From: Lapillicoccus sp. | GTDB lineage: Bacteria > Actinomycetota > Actinomycetes > Actinomycetales > Dermatophilaceae | Assembly: GCF_025353065.1 (NCBI RefSeq) | Contig: NZ_JANXRJ010000257.1 | Location: forward strand, 1 to 35,550 | Direction: 5' to 3' | DNA: 35,550 nucleotides | Shown: piece by piece, positions 23,042 through 30,672 of the stretch | Numbering within the stretch: position 1 is the first letter of the stretch | Layout: each line of letters begins with the position of its first letter | Made by a program: the position numbers and the translations under genes | Notes under the pieces: generated by a model | Databases searched by the model: none | What the model saw: only the letters and a program-made list of their open reading frames with translations | Told to the model about the DNA's origin: nothing

Positions 23042-24522
23042 GGCCTCGCAGCCTTACCGCGGGGGATGGTCAGGCGCCAGCGGGTGCCCTCGCCCGGGGC
23101 GGTGGCGAGCTGCAGCAGGCCGCCGCCGCGGGCCGCGAGGTCGGTCAGGATCCGCAGCCCGAAGTGGTCGGCACGGGGCGCGTCCAGGAAGGTCCCCGCG
23201 TCGAAACCCGTTCCCCCGTCGGCGATCTCGAGGACGACGTCACCGGCGACGGGCTGGAGGGTCAGGGTGGCTCGGCAGGGAGCGGCGTGCTTGACGACGT
23301 TGCGCAGGATCTCCTGGGTGACGCGGTGGACGAGGCGCTCCTGCTCCGGGGTCAGCCCGAGGTCGTCCGCCGGGTCGACGTGCTGGTCGAACTCGACGCC
23401 CCGGCTGCGTGCGGTCTGCCCGAGGTCGGCGAGCGCGGTGGCCAGCCCGGCGTCCGTGAGGCTCGGGGGATAGATGTCGACGAGGAGGGAGCGCAGCGCG
23501 CGGATGCTGGAGCGCACGGTGCCGGACAGGTCGCGCAGCTCCGACCCCAGGGCGGCCTGCCCGACGGCGTCGGCGCGCTCGGCCGTGGCGGAGACGGCGA
23601 ACGACGTCGCGGCGAGCTCCTGCACCGGGCCGTCGTGGAGGGTGGCGGCGATCCGGCGGCGCTCGGCGGCGGAGGCGTCGACGGCCTGCTCGAGCAGGCG
23701 CTCGCGCGCCGTGGCCGCGCGACGCACCCGCGACAGCAGGCGCCAGAGGACGGGGGTGAGCAGCACGAGCAGCAGCAGCAGGGAGCTGAGCGTGATGCCG
23801 GCGAAGCCGCGCCAGAGCTGTCCCGACCGTTGCAGGACCGAGTCGTAGGGGGAGTACATCTCGAACAGCAGCTCGGAGCCGTCGGGGGTCCACACCGGCC
23901 GGTAGACCTCGAGCAGGCGGTCGCCGGACTCGAAGGCGTTCTCGGGGTTGCTGAGGTCGGAGACCTGCGCCTCGGTGCGGGGGTTGGCCAGGACCTCGCG
24001 CTCGTCGTCTCCGAGGTCGAAACGCTGCCCGATGAGCCGGGCCTCGTCGCTGTAGAGGATCGTGCCGCTGGGCGACCAGACCTTCACCCGGGTGACGTTC
24101 GCGCGCAGGACGTGAGCCCGCACCACGCTGTCGAGGGCGGTGCGGCCGGCCGCGTCACCTGCAGCCAGACCGTCCGTCAGCGCCGGCTGGATGACGGCCT
24201 CGGCCAGCAGGTCGGCCATCGACGCGGCGTCGTTGACGGCCTCGCGCTCGGCCAGGCGCTGGGCGCCGAACGACCCACCCACCCCCACGAGGGCGAGCAC
24301 GAGGACGACCCCGGCGACGAGCTGGGCCACGAGGCGCCTTGTGCGCAGGGGCTTCTCGACGACGTCCGTGGCATCCGGTCGCGCCACGACGCACCACGGC
24401 AGCGGCGCTGGCGGCCCGGCCGGCGCGGTCAGCGAGGTCGGCGACGCCGGCCGCCCCACCGGGTCGGTCGACCCGAGGGCCGCCAGCTCGATGGGGACGG
24501 TCGCGTCCGGGGACGTGGTCAC
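23038..24522 (-). CDS. Sensor histidine kinase (HisKA_3 type)
   Basis: A 494-aa membrane kinase. A long Pro/Ala/Thr-rich cytoplasmic N terminus (1-60) precedes TM1 (about 63-86). An extracytoplasmic sensor domain (about 89-238, with WSPSGTILYSDEARLIGQRF, PAS/Cache-like) is followed by TM2 (about 240-263), the dimerisation helix with phospho-acceptor H296 (RRRIAATLHDGPVQELA), and an HATPase domain (ILRNVVKHA N-box, DGGTGFD G-box, HFGLRIL). The GTG at 24522 directly abuts the stop of the secreted DDHGG-repeat gene. The sensor fold resembles those of extracellular small-molecule sensing kinases, but no ligand can be read. Confidence 0.93.
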   Translation of the reverse strand: MTTSPDATVPIELAALGSTDPVGRPASPTSLTAPAGPPAPLPWCVVARPDATDVVEKPLRTRRLVAQLVAGVVLVLALVGVGGSFGAQRLAEREAVNDAASMADLLAEAVIQPALTDGLAAGDAAGRTALDSVVRAHVLRANVTRVKVWSPSGTILYSDEARLIGQRFDLGDDEREVLANPRTEAQVSDLSNPENAFESGDRLLEVYRPVWTPDGSELLFEMYSPYDSVLQRSGQLWRGFAGITLSSLLLLLVLLTPVLWRLLSRVRRAATARERLLEQAVDASAAERRRIAATLHDGPVQELAATSFAVSATAERADAVGQAALGSELRDLSGTVRSSIRALRSLLVDIYPPSLTDAGLATALADLGQTARSRGVEFDQHVDPADDLGLTPEQERLVHRVTQEILRNVVKHAAPCRATLTLQPVAGDVVLEIADGGTGFDAGTFLDAPRADHFGLRILTDLAARGGGLLQLATAPGEGTRWRLTIPRGKAARP

Positions 24523-24987
24523 CTAGTCGTCCGAACCGTGTCCACCGGAGCTGTGGCCGCTCGTGTCGTCGGAGCCGGAGCCGGCTCCGGAGCCGGACGA
24601 GCCGGAGCCCGACCCGCTCGAGCCGGACCCGCTGGAGCCGGACCCACCAGACCCCCCGGAGCCCCCGTGGTCGTCGGAAGACGAGGGTGAAGGCGTCGAG
24701 CTGGGTGTGCTCGGACCGCGGTTGCCACCGTGGTCGTCGCCCGGCTCGCTCGTCCGGGTGCCGGACGGACGGTCACCGCCGTGGTCGTCGACACTCGGTA
24801 TGCCGGTAGGCGAGCTGCTGGGCGATGGGGTCGAGGTGGAAGCCGGGACACCGGTGGTGACGAGCTGTGCGCTCGCCGGCACCCGGACCGGGACGGCTTG
24901 CGAGAAGGAGGCATTGCCCCAGAGCCCGACCACTGCCGGGACGGCAGAGACCAGGATGGCGGCGGTATAGGCAACGGGACGTTTCAT
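24523..24987 (-). CDS. Secreted low-complexity protein with DDHGG repeats
   Basis: A 154-aa protein. The N-terminal segment MKRPVAYTAAILVSAVPAVVGLWG is a signal peptide or anchor; the remainder is extracellular. It contains three DDHGG blocks separated by Ser/Pro/Thr stretches, then a Gly/Ser region (GSGSSGSGSSGSG) and a closing DDTSGHSSGGHGSDD rich in Asp and His. The ATG at 24987 has AGGAG 8 bases upstream; an earlier start would add ten residues before the signal. The stop directly touches the kinase start, so it is the first gene of a three-gene operon. The Asp/His repeats could bind divalent metal. It may be an accessory or ligand for the sensor kinase. No family recognised. Confidence 0.75.
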   Translation of the reverse strand: MKRPVAYTAAILVSAVPAVVGLWGNASFSQAVPVRVPASAQLVTTGVPASTSTPSPSSSPTGIPSVDDHGGDRPSGTRTSEPGDDHGGNRGPSTPSSTPSPSSSDDHGGSGGSGGSGSSGSGSSGSGSGSSGSGAGSGSDDTSGHSSGGHGSDD

Positions 24988-25255
24988 GGGTGCGCTCCTG
25001 GGGAGAGTGTGCGGCATACCCGTCCCGGGAGACGCCGTTCGAGGCGATCTCGTTCACGGGCTGGGGGTGAAAGGACGGGATTGCCCTGACAGGTCAACCC
25101 TGCGACCGGCCCCGGGCGCCACACCATCGGGCGATGGTCGTAGTACCTCGCGCGCCCAAGGCAGGCCACGTCCCCTCCCCTCCGATGGGAGGGTGCGTAT
25201 CAGCGGCAGCCTGTCGAGACTCATGATGACAACGTCGTCGACCAAAGGACACTTC

Positions 25256-25654
25256 ATGACCACCTTCCCGGGCCTCGCCCACGCCGCCCTCACCGTCAGC
25301 GACCTCGAGCGCAGCACCGCCTGGTATGCCGCCCTCTTCGGCGCCGACCCCGTCCTCGACGAGGACGAGGACGGCGGCACCTACCACCACACCGTCTGGG
25401 TCCTCGACGGCGGTCATCTCTTCGGCATCCACACCCACGTCAGCGGCGAACCGGGCAGCTTCGACCCCTCGCACCTCGGCCTCGACCACGTCGCCTTCGC
25501 CTGCGCCGACCACGCGGCGCTCGAGGCGGCGACGGCCCGCCTCGACAGCCTCGGCATCGAGCACGGCGGGATCTACGACGCCCACTACGGCTCCGGCGTC
25601 TCCTTCAAGGACCCCGATGGCATCGCCCTGGAGTTCTTTGCGCCGCCGGCCTGA
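25256..25654 (+). CDS. VOC-superfamily (glyoxalase/dioxygenase-like) protein
   Basis: A 132-aa protein with the paired beta-alpha-beta-beta-beta modules of the vicinal oxygen chelate superfamily. Candidate metal ligands at the usual places are H9 (LAHAALTV), H78 (LGLDHVAFAC) and E126 (IALEFF), with H54 or H59 nearby. FKDPDGIALEFF is the characteristic closing motif. The ATG at 25256 has AAAGGA 6-7 bases upstream. It could be a glyoxalase, a fosfomycin/bleomycin-type resistance protein or a dioxygenase; the sequence does not decide. It is transcribed alone, convergent with the ketopantoate-reductase-like gene across a hairpin. Confidence 0.85.
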   Translation: MTTFPGLAHAALTVSDLERSTAWYAALFGADPVLDEDEDGGTYHHTVWVLDGGHLFGIHTHVSGEPGSFDPSHLGLDHVAFACADHAALEAATARLDSLGIEHGGIYDAHYGSGVSFKDPDGIALEFFAPPA

Positions 25655-25673
25655 GGTGAGGCCAGCCCAACCC

Positions 25674-25721
25674 TTGCGTCCGCGTCAGCATGCGTCAGGA
25701 CAAGCGTTGACGCGGACGTAA
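25674..25721. terminator. Bidirectional hairpin between convergent genes
   Basis: TTGCGTCCGCGTCA (25674-25687) pairs with TGACGCGGACGTAA (25708-25721), 13 of 14 positions as Watson-Crick and one G-U, loop 20. It lies 20 bases after the VOC stop and before the stop of the opposite gene. A related word recurs at 25767-25781 (GCGTTGCCGCGGACG). Confidence 0.7.
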
Positions 25722-25784
25722 GCGGGAGGGTGCCCACTGCGTCGGCGCCAATGAGCGTGAGAACCAGCGTTGCCGCGGACGCTA
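25692..25784 (+). repeat. Two imperfect direct repeats
   Basis: GCGTCAGGACAAGCGTTGAC at 25692, continuing CGCGGACGTAAG, matches GCGTGAGAACCAGCGTTGCC at 25755, continuing GCGGACGCTAG, with about five differences over 30 bases; the offset is 63 bases. Both lie in the gap between the convergent VOC and ketopantoate-reductase-like genes. The first copy forms part of the hairpin at 25674-25721. Confidence 0.55.
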
Positions 25785-25789
25785 GGGGG

Positions 25790-26689
25790 TCAGGAGATGG
25801 CGAGGGTCGCATCGAGCCCGCGCAGGAGCGCGAGCACCGTGCGGTTGACCGGCACGGGTATGCCGCGCCGGTCCGCCGCCGCGACCACGGCGCCCGTGAG
25901 GTGCTCGTGCTCGAGGGGACGTCCCGCGAGCCGGTCGTAGAGCATCGAGGTGCCGTTGTCGGGGGCGAGCCGGTCGACCATGTCGAAGACGGCCTGCACC
26001 GAGGCGGGCCCGAGGTCGGCGCCCTCGGCCCGGCCCACGGTGACCCCCTCCTCGAGGATCGACCGGGCGAGGTCGCGCACGTCCGGGGCCGCGGCATACA
26101 CGGCCATCCGGCCGGTCGTGAGAGCCGTGATCGGGTTGTTCGCGAGGTTGCCGAGGAGCTTCTGCCAGCTCGCGGTGAGGAAGTCGGGCACGGTCTCGAG
26201 GCTCAGCGCCGAACCGCCCACGACGTCGCGCAGCCGGTCGCCGAGCGCGCCGGCCGGGGTGACGAGCCGGTTGCCGAACTGGTGGACGACACGGCCCGGG
26301 CCGGTGCGCTCGGAGGAGATGTAGGCGAGCGACGGGAGGACCTGGTCCGGGGGGACGAGGCCCTCGAGGCGGCGGGCGTGGTCGATGCCGTTCTGGACGA
26401 GCACGACGACCGCTCCTGGGCCCACGAGGGACCGGAGCCAGCCGGCCGCGTCGGCCGTGTACTGCGCCTTGGTCGTCACGAGGACGATGTCGACCGGCTG
26501 GACCTCCGACGGGTCGTAGACGACAGGCACCTCCGGCGTCAGCGTGCGCCCGTCCGCGCGCAGCTCGACCGCGATCCCCGGGATCTTGCTGCGGGCGCAG
26601 AGGACGACGTCGACCCCGGCCTCGACGAGCCAGGCGACGAGGGTGCACCCGAGGGAGCCTGCCCCGATGACAGCGACACGAGAGTCCAT
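25790..26689 (-). CDS. Ketopantoate reductase-like (ApbA/PanE family) dehydrogenase
   Basis: A 299-aa two-domain oxidoreductase. An NADP-binding Rossmann domain starts with VAVIGAGSLG; VTTKAQYT carries the family's catalytic lysine and VLVQNGIDH its conserved Asn-Gly. The C-terminal helical domain has KLLGNLANNPITALT. It could make pantoate for coenzyme A, but actinobacterial genomes carry several paralogues of this fold acting on other 2-keto acids, so the symbol panE is not assigned. I chose ATG at 26689; GTG at 26695 (two codons earlier) is equally open, and neither has a clear ribosome site. The frame sits close behind the gene fragment at 26700. Confidence 0.85.
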   Translation of the reverse strand: MDSRVAVIGAGSLGCTLVAWLVEAGVDVVLCARSKIPGIAVELRADGRTLTPEVPVVYDPSEVQPVDIVLVTTKAQYTADAAGWLRSLVGPGAVVVLVQNGIDHARRLEGLVPPDQVLPSLAYISSERTGPGRVVHQFGNRLVTPAGALGDRLRDVVGGSALSLETVPDFLTASWQKLLGNLANNPITALTTGRMAVYAAAPDVRDLARSILEEGVTVGRAEGADLGPASVQAVFDMVDRLAPDNGTSMLYDRLAGRPLEHEHLTGAVVAAADRRGIPVPVNRTVLALLRGLDATLAIS

Positions 26690-26699
26690 GGGCACGTGT

Positions 26700-26920
26700 C
26701 TACGCGGTCCAGGTGACGGGAGTGTTTCCGGCCTCGTCAGGCGCTCCCGAGGGGATGGCCGCCACCTGCCCGGCGGTCCCTGGTGTGGAACCCTTGGGCA
26801 GCATCCGCTGCAGCTGGCCCGTGGTGAAGGCCACCTCGGCTAGCGCCAGGATGGCCAGGACGTCGCCGTCAAGGGTTGCGGTGACCACGGTTAGCGGGTG
26901 CTGGATCTGAAACCCTAGGC
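26700..26920 (-). pseudogene. Remnant of an HTH-nucleotidyltransferase-type gene
   Basis: The minus-strand reading HPLTVVTATLDGDVLAIL, continuing ALAEVAFTTGQLQRMLPKG (about 26905-26790), resembles the N-terminal winged-helix part of an actinobacterial family in which LDGDVLxVLA and FTxxQVxRLL lead into a nucleotidyltransferase domain. The match stops after PKGS, and the rest (to the stop at 26700) is unlike the family; the catalytic domain is missing. No good start codon lies at the family N terminus: an upstream GTG at 26996 would add about 30 Arg/Ser-rich residues, and an in-frame ATC sits near the expected start. I read it as a truncated, dead gene; recall of the family is from memory. Confidence 0.45.
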
Positions 26921-27027
26921 TATCGGGGCGGTCTTGAGCTCTGGGTTGCGACGCCCTCGCAGAGCTCAACCCCCGGGCGGAACGAGAGCTGTCCACCGTC
27001 GAGAAGATCGTGCACGTCCTCTACCCA

Positions 27028-27378
27028 CTACCCCGCTACCTTTCCCGGACCGGTGACGGCCTCGGTCCACACCTCGACGAGGTCGCTGACCAGACCGTCG
27101 GTCACGGTCGCGAAGGTCGCGACCCAGAAGACCTGCTCGCCGTCGCTCACGCGCGAGCGGGCCACCACGCGGTCGCCCGAAACGAGGTGCTCGACGACCT
27201 CGAAGCGCCACCGCCCGGGATAGTCACGCTGGAACGCGACGAAGGAGTCGGCGTCGAAGGTCCGTCCGTCCTGCACGAACAGCCCGTGGAAATCCGGGGC
27301 CAGCATGGTCCGCAGGGTGTCCCAGTCCTGGGTGTCGATGGCGTCGGCGAAGGGTCGCAGCGTGGGAGTCGAGGGCAT
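27028..27378 (-). CDS. NTF2-like (SnoaL/DUF4440-type) protein
   Basis: A 116-aa protein with a cone-shaped NTF2-like fold pattern: FADAIDTQDWDTLRTMLAPDFHGLFVQDG, then the beta-rich WRFEVVEHLVSGDRVVARSRVSD, and finally EQVFWVATFATVTDGLVSDLVEVWTE. This is the common nuclear-transport-factor-2 superfamily module found in small isomerases, hydrolases and ligand-binding proteins; the function is open. ATG at 27378 with AGGG 8 bases upstream. Its promoter lies back to back with that of dnaX. Confidence 0.8.
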   Translation of the reverse strand: MPSTPTLRPFADAIDTQDWDTLRTMLAPDFHGLFVQDGRTFDADSFVAFQRDYPGRWRFEVVEHLVSGDRVVARSRVSDGEQVFWVATFATVTDGLVSDLVEVWTEAVTGPGKVAG

Positions 27379-27446
27379 GGGAGTGACCCTGGCACCGACC
27401 ACCGTCAAGCCCTTGGCGCGGCATACCGGCTGTCCGGCCCGACGGT

Positions 27447-27452
27447 TAGGGT
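27447..27452 (+). promoter_or_regulatory. dnaX: -10 box of dnaX, probable leaderless transcript
   Basis: TAGGGT ends 7 bases before the GTG start of dnaX, so transcription is expected to begin at or next to the start codon, and no Shine-Dalgarno sequence is present. The same arrangement (TAGGGT, 7 bases, ATG) occurs before the acyltransferase at 34217. Confidence 0.6.
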
Positions 27453-27459
27453 TCGCAGG

Positions 27460-29814
27460 GTGAGCACCGCCCTGTACCGCCGCTACCGGCCCGAGACCTT
27501 CGCCGACGTCATCGGCCAGGAGCACGTGACCGAGCCGCTCATGCAGGCGCTGCGCACGGGACGGATCAACCACGCCTACCTCTTCAGCGGGCCGCGCGGG
27601 TGCGGCAAGACGACGAGCGCCCGGATCCTCGCCCGCTGCCTCAACTGCGAGCAGGGGCCGACGCCGACGCCCTGCGGCGTGTGCGACTCGTGCATCGCGC
27701 TCGCCCGTGGTGGGCCGGGCTCGATCGACGTCATCGAGATCGACGCCGCGAGCCACGGTGGCGTGGACGACGCGCGTGACCTGCGCGAGCGTGCGAGCTA
27801 TGGCCCGGCCCAGAGCCGCTACAAGGTCTACATCATCGACGAGGCGCACATGGTGACGCCGCAGGGCTTCAACGCGCTGCTCAAGATCGTCGAGGAGCCA
27901 CCGGAGCACGTGAAGTTCATCTTCGCGACGACCGAGCCGGAGAAGGTCATCGGCACGATCCGCTCGCGCACCCACCACTACCCCTTCCGGCTCGTGCCGC
28001 CGTTGCAGCTGACCGACTACATGCAGCGCCTGTGCACGCTGGAGAACGTCGCGGTCGAGCCCGGCGTTCTCGGCTTCGTCACGCGGGCCGGCGGGGGGTC
28101 GGTGCGTGACTCGCTCTCGGTGCTCGACCAGCTGATCGCCGGGTCGAGCGAGGTCGGCCTGACCTATGCGGGCGCCGCGTCGCTGCTCGGTTTCACCGAC
28201 GGTGAGCTGCTCGACGCGACGATCGACGCCTTCGCGGCGCGCGACGGCGCGGCGGTCTTCGCCCAGATCGACAAGGTCATCGAGTCGGGCCACGACCCGA
28301 GGCGGTTCGTCGAGGACCTGCTCGAGCGGCTGCGCGACCTCATCATCGTCGCCGCCGTGCCGGACGGCGCGGCCTCCGTCCTGCGCGGGGTGCCCGAGGA
28401 CCAGCTCGACCGGATGCGTGGCCAGCAGTCGCGGTTCGGGCCCGGTGCCCTGTCGCGCGCCGCCGACATCGTCAACACCGGCCTGACCGAGATGACCGGC
28501 GCCACGGCCCCGCGGCTGCAGCTCGAGCTGATCTGCGCCCGGATCCTGCTCCCCGCGGCGTCCGGCGAGCAGGGGTATGCCGCGCGCCTCGACCGGCTCG
28601 AACGTCGCCTCGACCTCGCGGGCACCCCCAGTCCGGCCCTGCCGTCCGCGCCGCCGTCGCGACCGTCCGAGCCGCGCCCGTCGGAGCCGCGGGCTTCCGA
28701 GCCGCGTGCGTCCGACCCGCGCGTCTCCGAAGACCGTGGCGCCGAGCAGCACCACGACGCGCCTGCGTCACCGGCGGGCTCGTCGCCCGACCGTGGGCAC
28801 GAGCACGAGCCGGCCCACACCCCGACGGCCGCCGCCGGACCGCGGGAGACCAGCCTGCACGTGGAGGCAGCCGCCCCGCGACCGAACGGGTCGGGTGACC
28901 CCGCCGACGGGTCGGTCCCTCAGACGCCTGCGGCTGACTCGCCCGCTCCGGCGTCTCCTCCACCGGCCGGGGTCATCGATGCGGCCGCGATCCGCCGGGT
29001 CTGGCCCGACGTGCTCGCCCGGGTGTTCCGGACCAGCCGCGTCACGTGGACCTTCGTGTCCCAGCACGCCCAGGTGCTGGAGTACGACGGCAAGAAGCTC
29101 GTGCTCGGCATCGGCACGGTCGGTCTGGCCAACACTTTCCGCAACGGCAACCACGCCGAGGTCGTCAAGCAGGCCCTGATCGACGAGATCGGCGTCGACG
29201 TCCCCGTCGAGGGGATCCCGACGCCCGACTTCGTCCCGCCCGCCGATACCGCGCAGCCGTCCGACGACCCTAGATCGTCGTCCCCCTCCGGCCCCGGTGC
29301 CGCGCCACCCCCTTTTGAGGCCGCCTCGGTCCCCACCCGGCAGGGGGCGAGCGCGCGGGCCGACGCCGGACCGACCGACGCCGGACTCACCGCCACCGCC
29401 GCGGCGACGCGTGTGTCCGAGCCGTCGGGGTCTGGCGCTGACTGGTCGTCGACGAGCGCCCCCGCCCCCGACTGGGCGACCTCGGCACCCGCTTCCACAG
29501 CCGCTCCGATACACGCTTCGGCTTCCGCTTCGGCACCCGTGGCTCACGTGGCTCACGTGGCTCCGGTGGCCCAGCCCGCGAAGGGCGCTGCGGCACAGGC
29601 GAAGTCGGTCCGCGACGAGCTCGTCCGGGTGCGGCGTCAGTCGGCCGACTCCGGTGCGCAGCGGCGACCATCGGTCGAACAACCCCAGGAGCGGGCCGTC
29701 GACGACTCCCAGGTCAGTGTCGACGACGAGGACATCGTGGAGACCGGCACCGTCGGCCGTGAGGTCATCGAGCGCGTCCTCGGCGGCAAGTTCCTCGGCG
29801 AGTTCGAGGACTGA
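27460..29814 (+). CDS. dnaX: DNA polymerase III subunit gamma/tau
   Basis: A 784-aa clamp-loader ATPase. Walker A is GPRGCGKT (44-51); the zinc module cysteines are C63, C72, C75 and C78; Walker B is DEAH (127-130); sensor 1 is FIFATTE; and the collar domain runs to about 370. RSRTHHYPFR carries the arginine finger. The rest is a long linker with Pro/Ser/Glu/Arg repeats (SEPRASEPRASDPR near 405-425), then a second folded tau-like segment (about 505-590, VIDAAAIRRVWPDVLARV) and a second low-complexity stretch including VAHVAHVAPVA, ending in VIERVLGGKFLGEFED. It loads the beta clamp at the replication fork. There is no frameshift heptamer like E. coli's A AAA AAG. It is not followed by ybaB and recR. 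Confidence 0.97.
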   Translation: MSTALYRRYRPETFADVIGQEHVTEPLMQALRTGRINHAYLFSGPRGCGKTTSARILARCLNCEQGPTPTPCGVCDSCIALARGGPGSIDVIEIDAASHGGVDDARDLRERASYGPAQSRYKVYIIDEAHMVTPQGFNALLKIVEEPPEHVKFIFATTEPEKVIGTIRSRTHHYPFRLVPPLQLTDYMQRLCTLENVAVEPGVLGFVTRAGGGSVRDSLSVLDQLIAGSSEVGLTYAGAASLLGFTDGELLDATIDAFAARDGAAVFAQIDKVIESGHDPRRFVEDLLERLRDLIIVAAVPDGAASVLRGVPEDQLDRMRGQQSRFGPGALSRAADIVNTGLTEMTGATAPRLQLELICARILLPAASGEQGYAARLDRLERRLDLAGTPSPALPSAPPSRPSEPRPSEPRASEPRASDPRVSEDRGAEQHHDAPASPAGSSPDRGHEHEPAHTPTAAAGPRETSLHVEAAAPRPNGSGDPADGSVPQTPAADSPAPASPPPAGVIDAAAIRRVWPDVLARVFRTSRVTWTFVSQHAQVLEYDGKKLVLGIGTVGLANTFRNGNHAEVVKQALIDEIGVDVPVEGIPTPDFVPPADTAQPSDDPRSSSPSGPGAAPPPFEAASVPTRQGASARADAGPTDAGLTATAAATRVSEPSGSGADWSSTSAPAPDWATSAPASTAAPIHASASASAPVAHVAHVAPVAQPAKGAAAQAKSVRDELVRVRRQSADSGAQRRPSVEQPQERAVDDSQVSVDDEDIVETGTVGREVIERVLGGKFLGEFED

Positions 29815-29839
29815 CCCGCCCCCGACCCCTTGACGTGGT

Positions 29840-29894
29840 GCGGTGAGATCCGCGAAACAGGGTGCAGAACGGCCAGATTCGCGGATCTCACTGC
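29840..29894. terminator. Long perfect hairpin at the dnaX/racemase convergence
   Basis: GTGAGATCCGCGAA (29843-29856) and TTCGCGGATCTCAC (29878-29891) are exact inverted copies; three more outer pairs including one G-U extend the stem to 17 bp; the loop is 21 bases. It starts 26 bases after the dnaX stop. The racemase stop codon (29888-29890) lies inside the right arm. It probably ends transcription from both sides. Confidence 0.75.
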
Positions 29895-30670
29895 AACAAG
29901 TGAGTGCGGGTGGCGGGGTTGGTCGGGGCGCGCAGGCCCGCCTCGAGCGAGAAGCCGCCGAGCAGGCCGGCGTAGGGCTTGGGCGGCGGCGCGGCATACT
30001 CCTCCATCGTGCTCGTGCGCAGGCCGAGGGTGACCAGCGACTGCACGGTCAGCACGGCGGCCGCGACGCCGTCGACCACCGGCGCCCCGATCTCCGCCGA
30101 GATGTGGGCGCAGAGGTCGGCCATGCCGGCGCAGCCGAGCACGATGACGTCGGACTCGTCGATGGCGAGCGCCTCACGGCAGGCCTGGGTGATCCGCTCA
30201 CGCGCGTCGGGCGAGGTCTCGAGGTCGAGGACCGGGATCTCGCAGGCGTGGACCCCCCGACAGGCCTTCGCGGTGCCGTAGGTCTCGGCCAGGTCCCACG
30301 CCCGGCCGCGGGTGCGACCGAGCGTGGTGACCACGCTGAACGAGCGACCGAGGTATGCCGCGGTGCGCATCGCCGCCTCGGCGATCCCGACGACCGGGCC
30401 GTGGGCGAGCTCGCGCGCCGCCTCCAGACCCGGGTCGCCGAAGCACGCGATGACATAGCCGTCGACGCCCTCCTGCTCGCCCCGGGCGATCTCGTCGAGA
30501 ATCCCCGGGACCGCGAGCGCCTCGTCGTAGTGGCTCTCGATCGACGCCGGCCCCATCTGCGGGGAGACGGCCTCGACGTCCACTCCCGGCCCGGCGACCG
30601 ACCGGGCGCAGTCGCCGATGAGGCGCGTCATCGACCAGGTGGTGTTGGGGTTGATGACCCGGATGCGCAT
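29888..30670 (-). CDS. Hydantoin / Asp-Glu racemase-family protein
   Basis: A 260-aa protein of the aspartate/glutamate/hydantoin racemase superfamily. The N terminus MRIRVINPNTTWSMT is the hydantoin/allantoin racemase signature. The two catalytic cysteines are C76 (VIACFGDPG) and C180 (VLGCAGM), which act as the acid/base pair without cofactor. It would racemise 5-substituted hydantoins or allantoin. Its start lies 2 bases after the NCS1 permease stop, so both are in one operon. No hydantoinase or carbamoylase is present in the window. Confidence 0.88.
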   Translation of the reverse strand: MRIRVINPNTTWSMTRLIGDCARSVAGPGVDVEAVSPQMGPASIESHYDEALAVPGILDEIARGEQEGVDGYVIACFGDPGLEAARELAHGPVVGIAEAAMRTAAYLGRSFSVVTTLGRTRGRAWDLAETYGTAKACRGVHACEIPVLDLETSPDARERITQACREALAIDESDVIVLGCAGMADLCAHISAEIGAPVVDGVAAAVLTVQSLVTLGLRTSTMEEYAAPPPKPYAGLLGGFSLEAGLRAPTNPATRTHLLQ

Positions 30671-30672
30671 GG

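Noticed and set aside
24563..24970. Plus-strand frame coding a Pro/Glu repeat protein
   Set aside because: The minus strand has a signal peptide, a ribosome site and tight coupling to the kinase; the plus-strand repeat is only the complement of the Gly/Ser codons.
25173..25192. Hairpin CCTCCC/GGGAGG upstream of the VOC gene
   Set aside because: A six-base G/C stem is expected by chance in such GC-rich DNA and has no supporting context.
27460..29814. Programmed frameshift producing a gamma form of DnaX
   Set aside because: No A AAA AAG-like slippery heptamer or following stem was seen near the end of the clamp-loader core.
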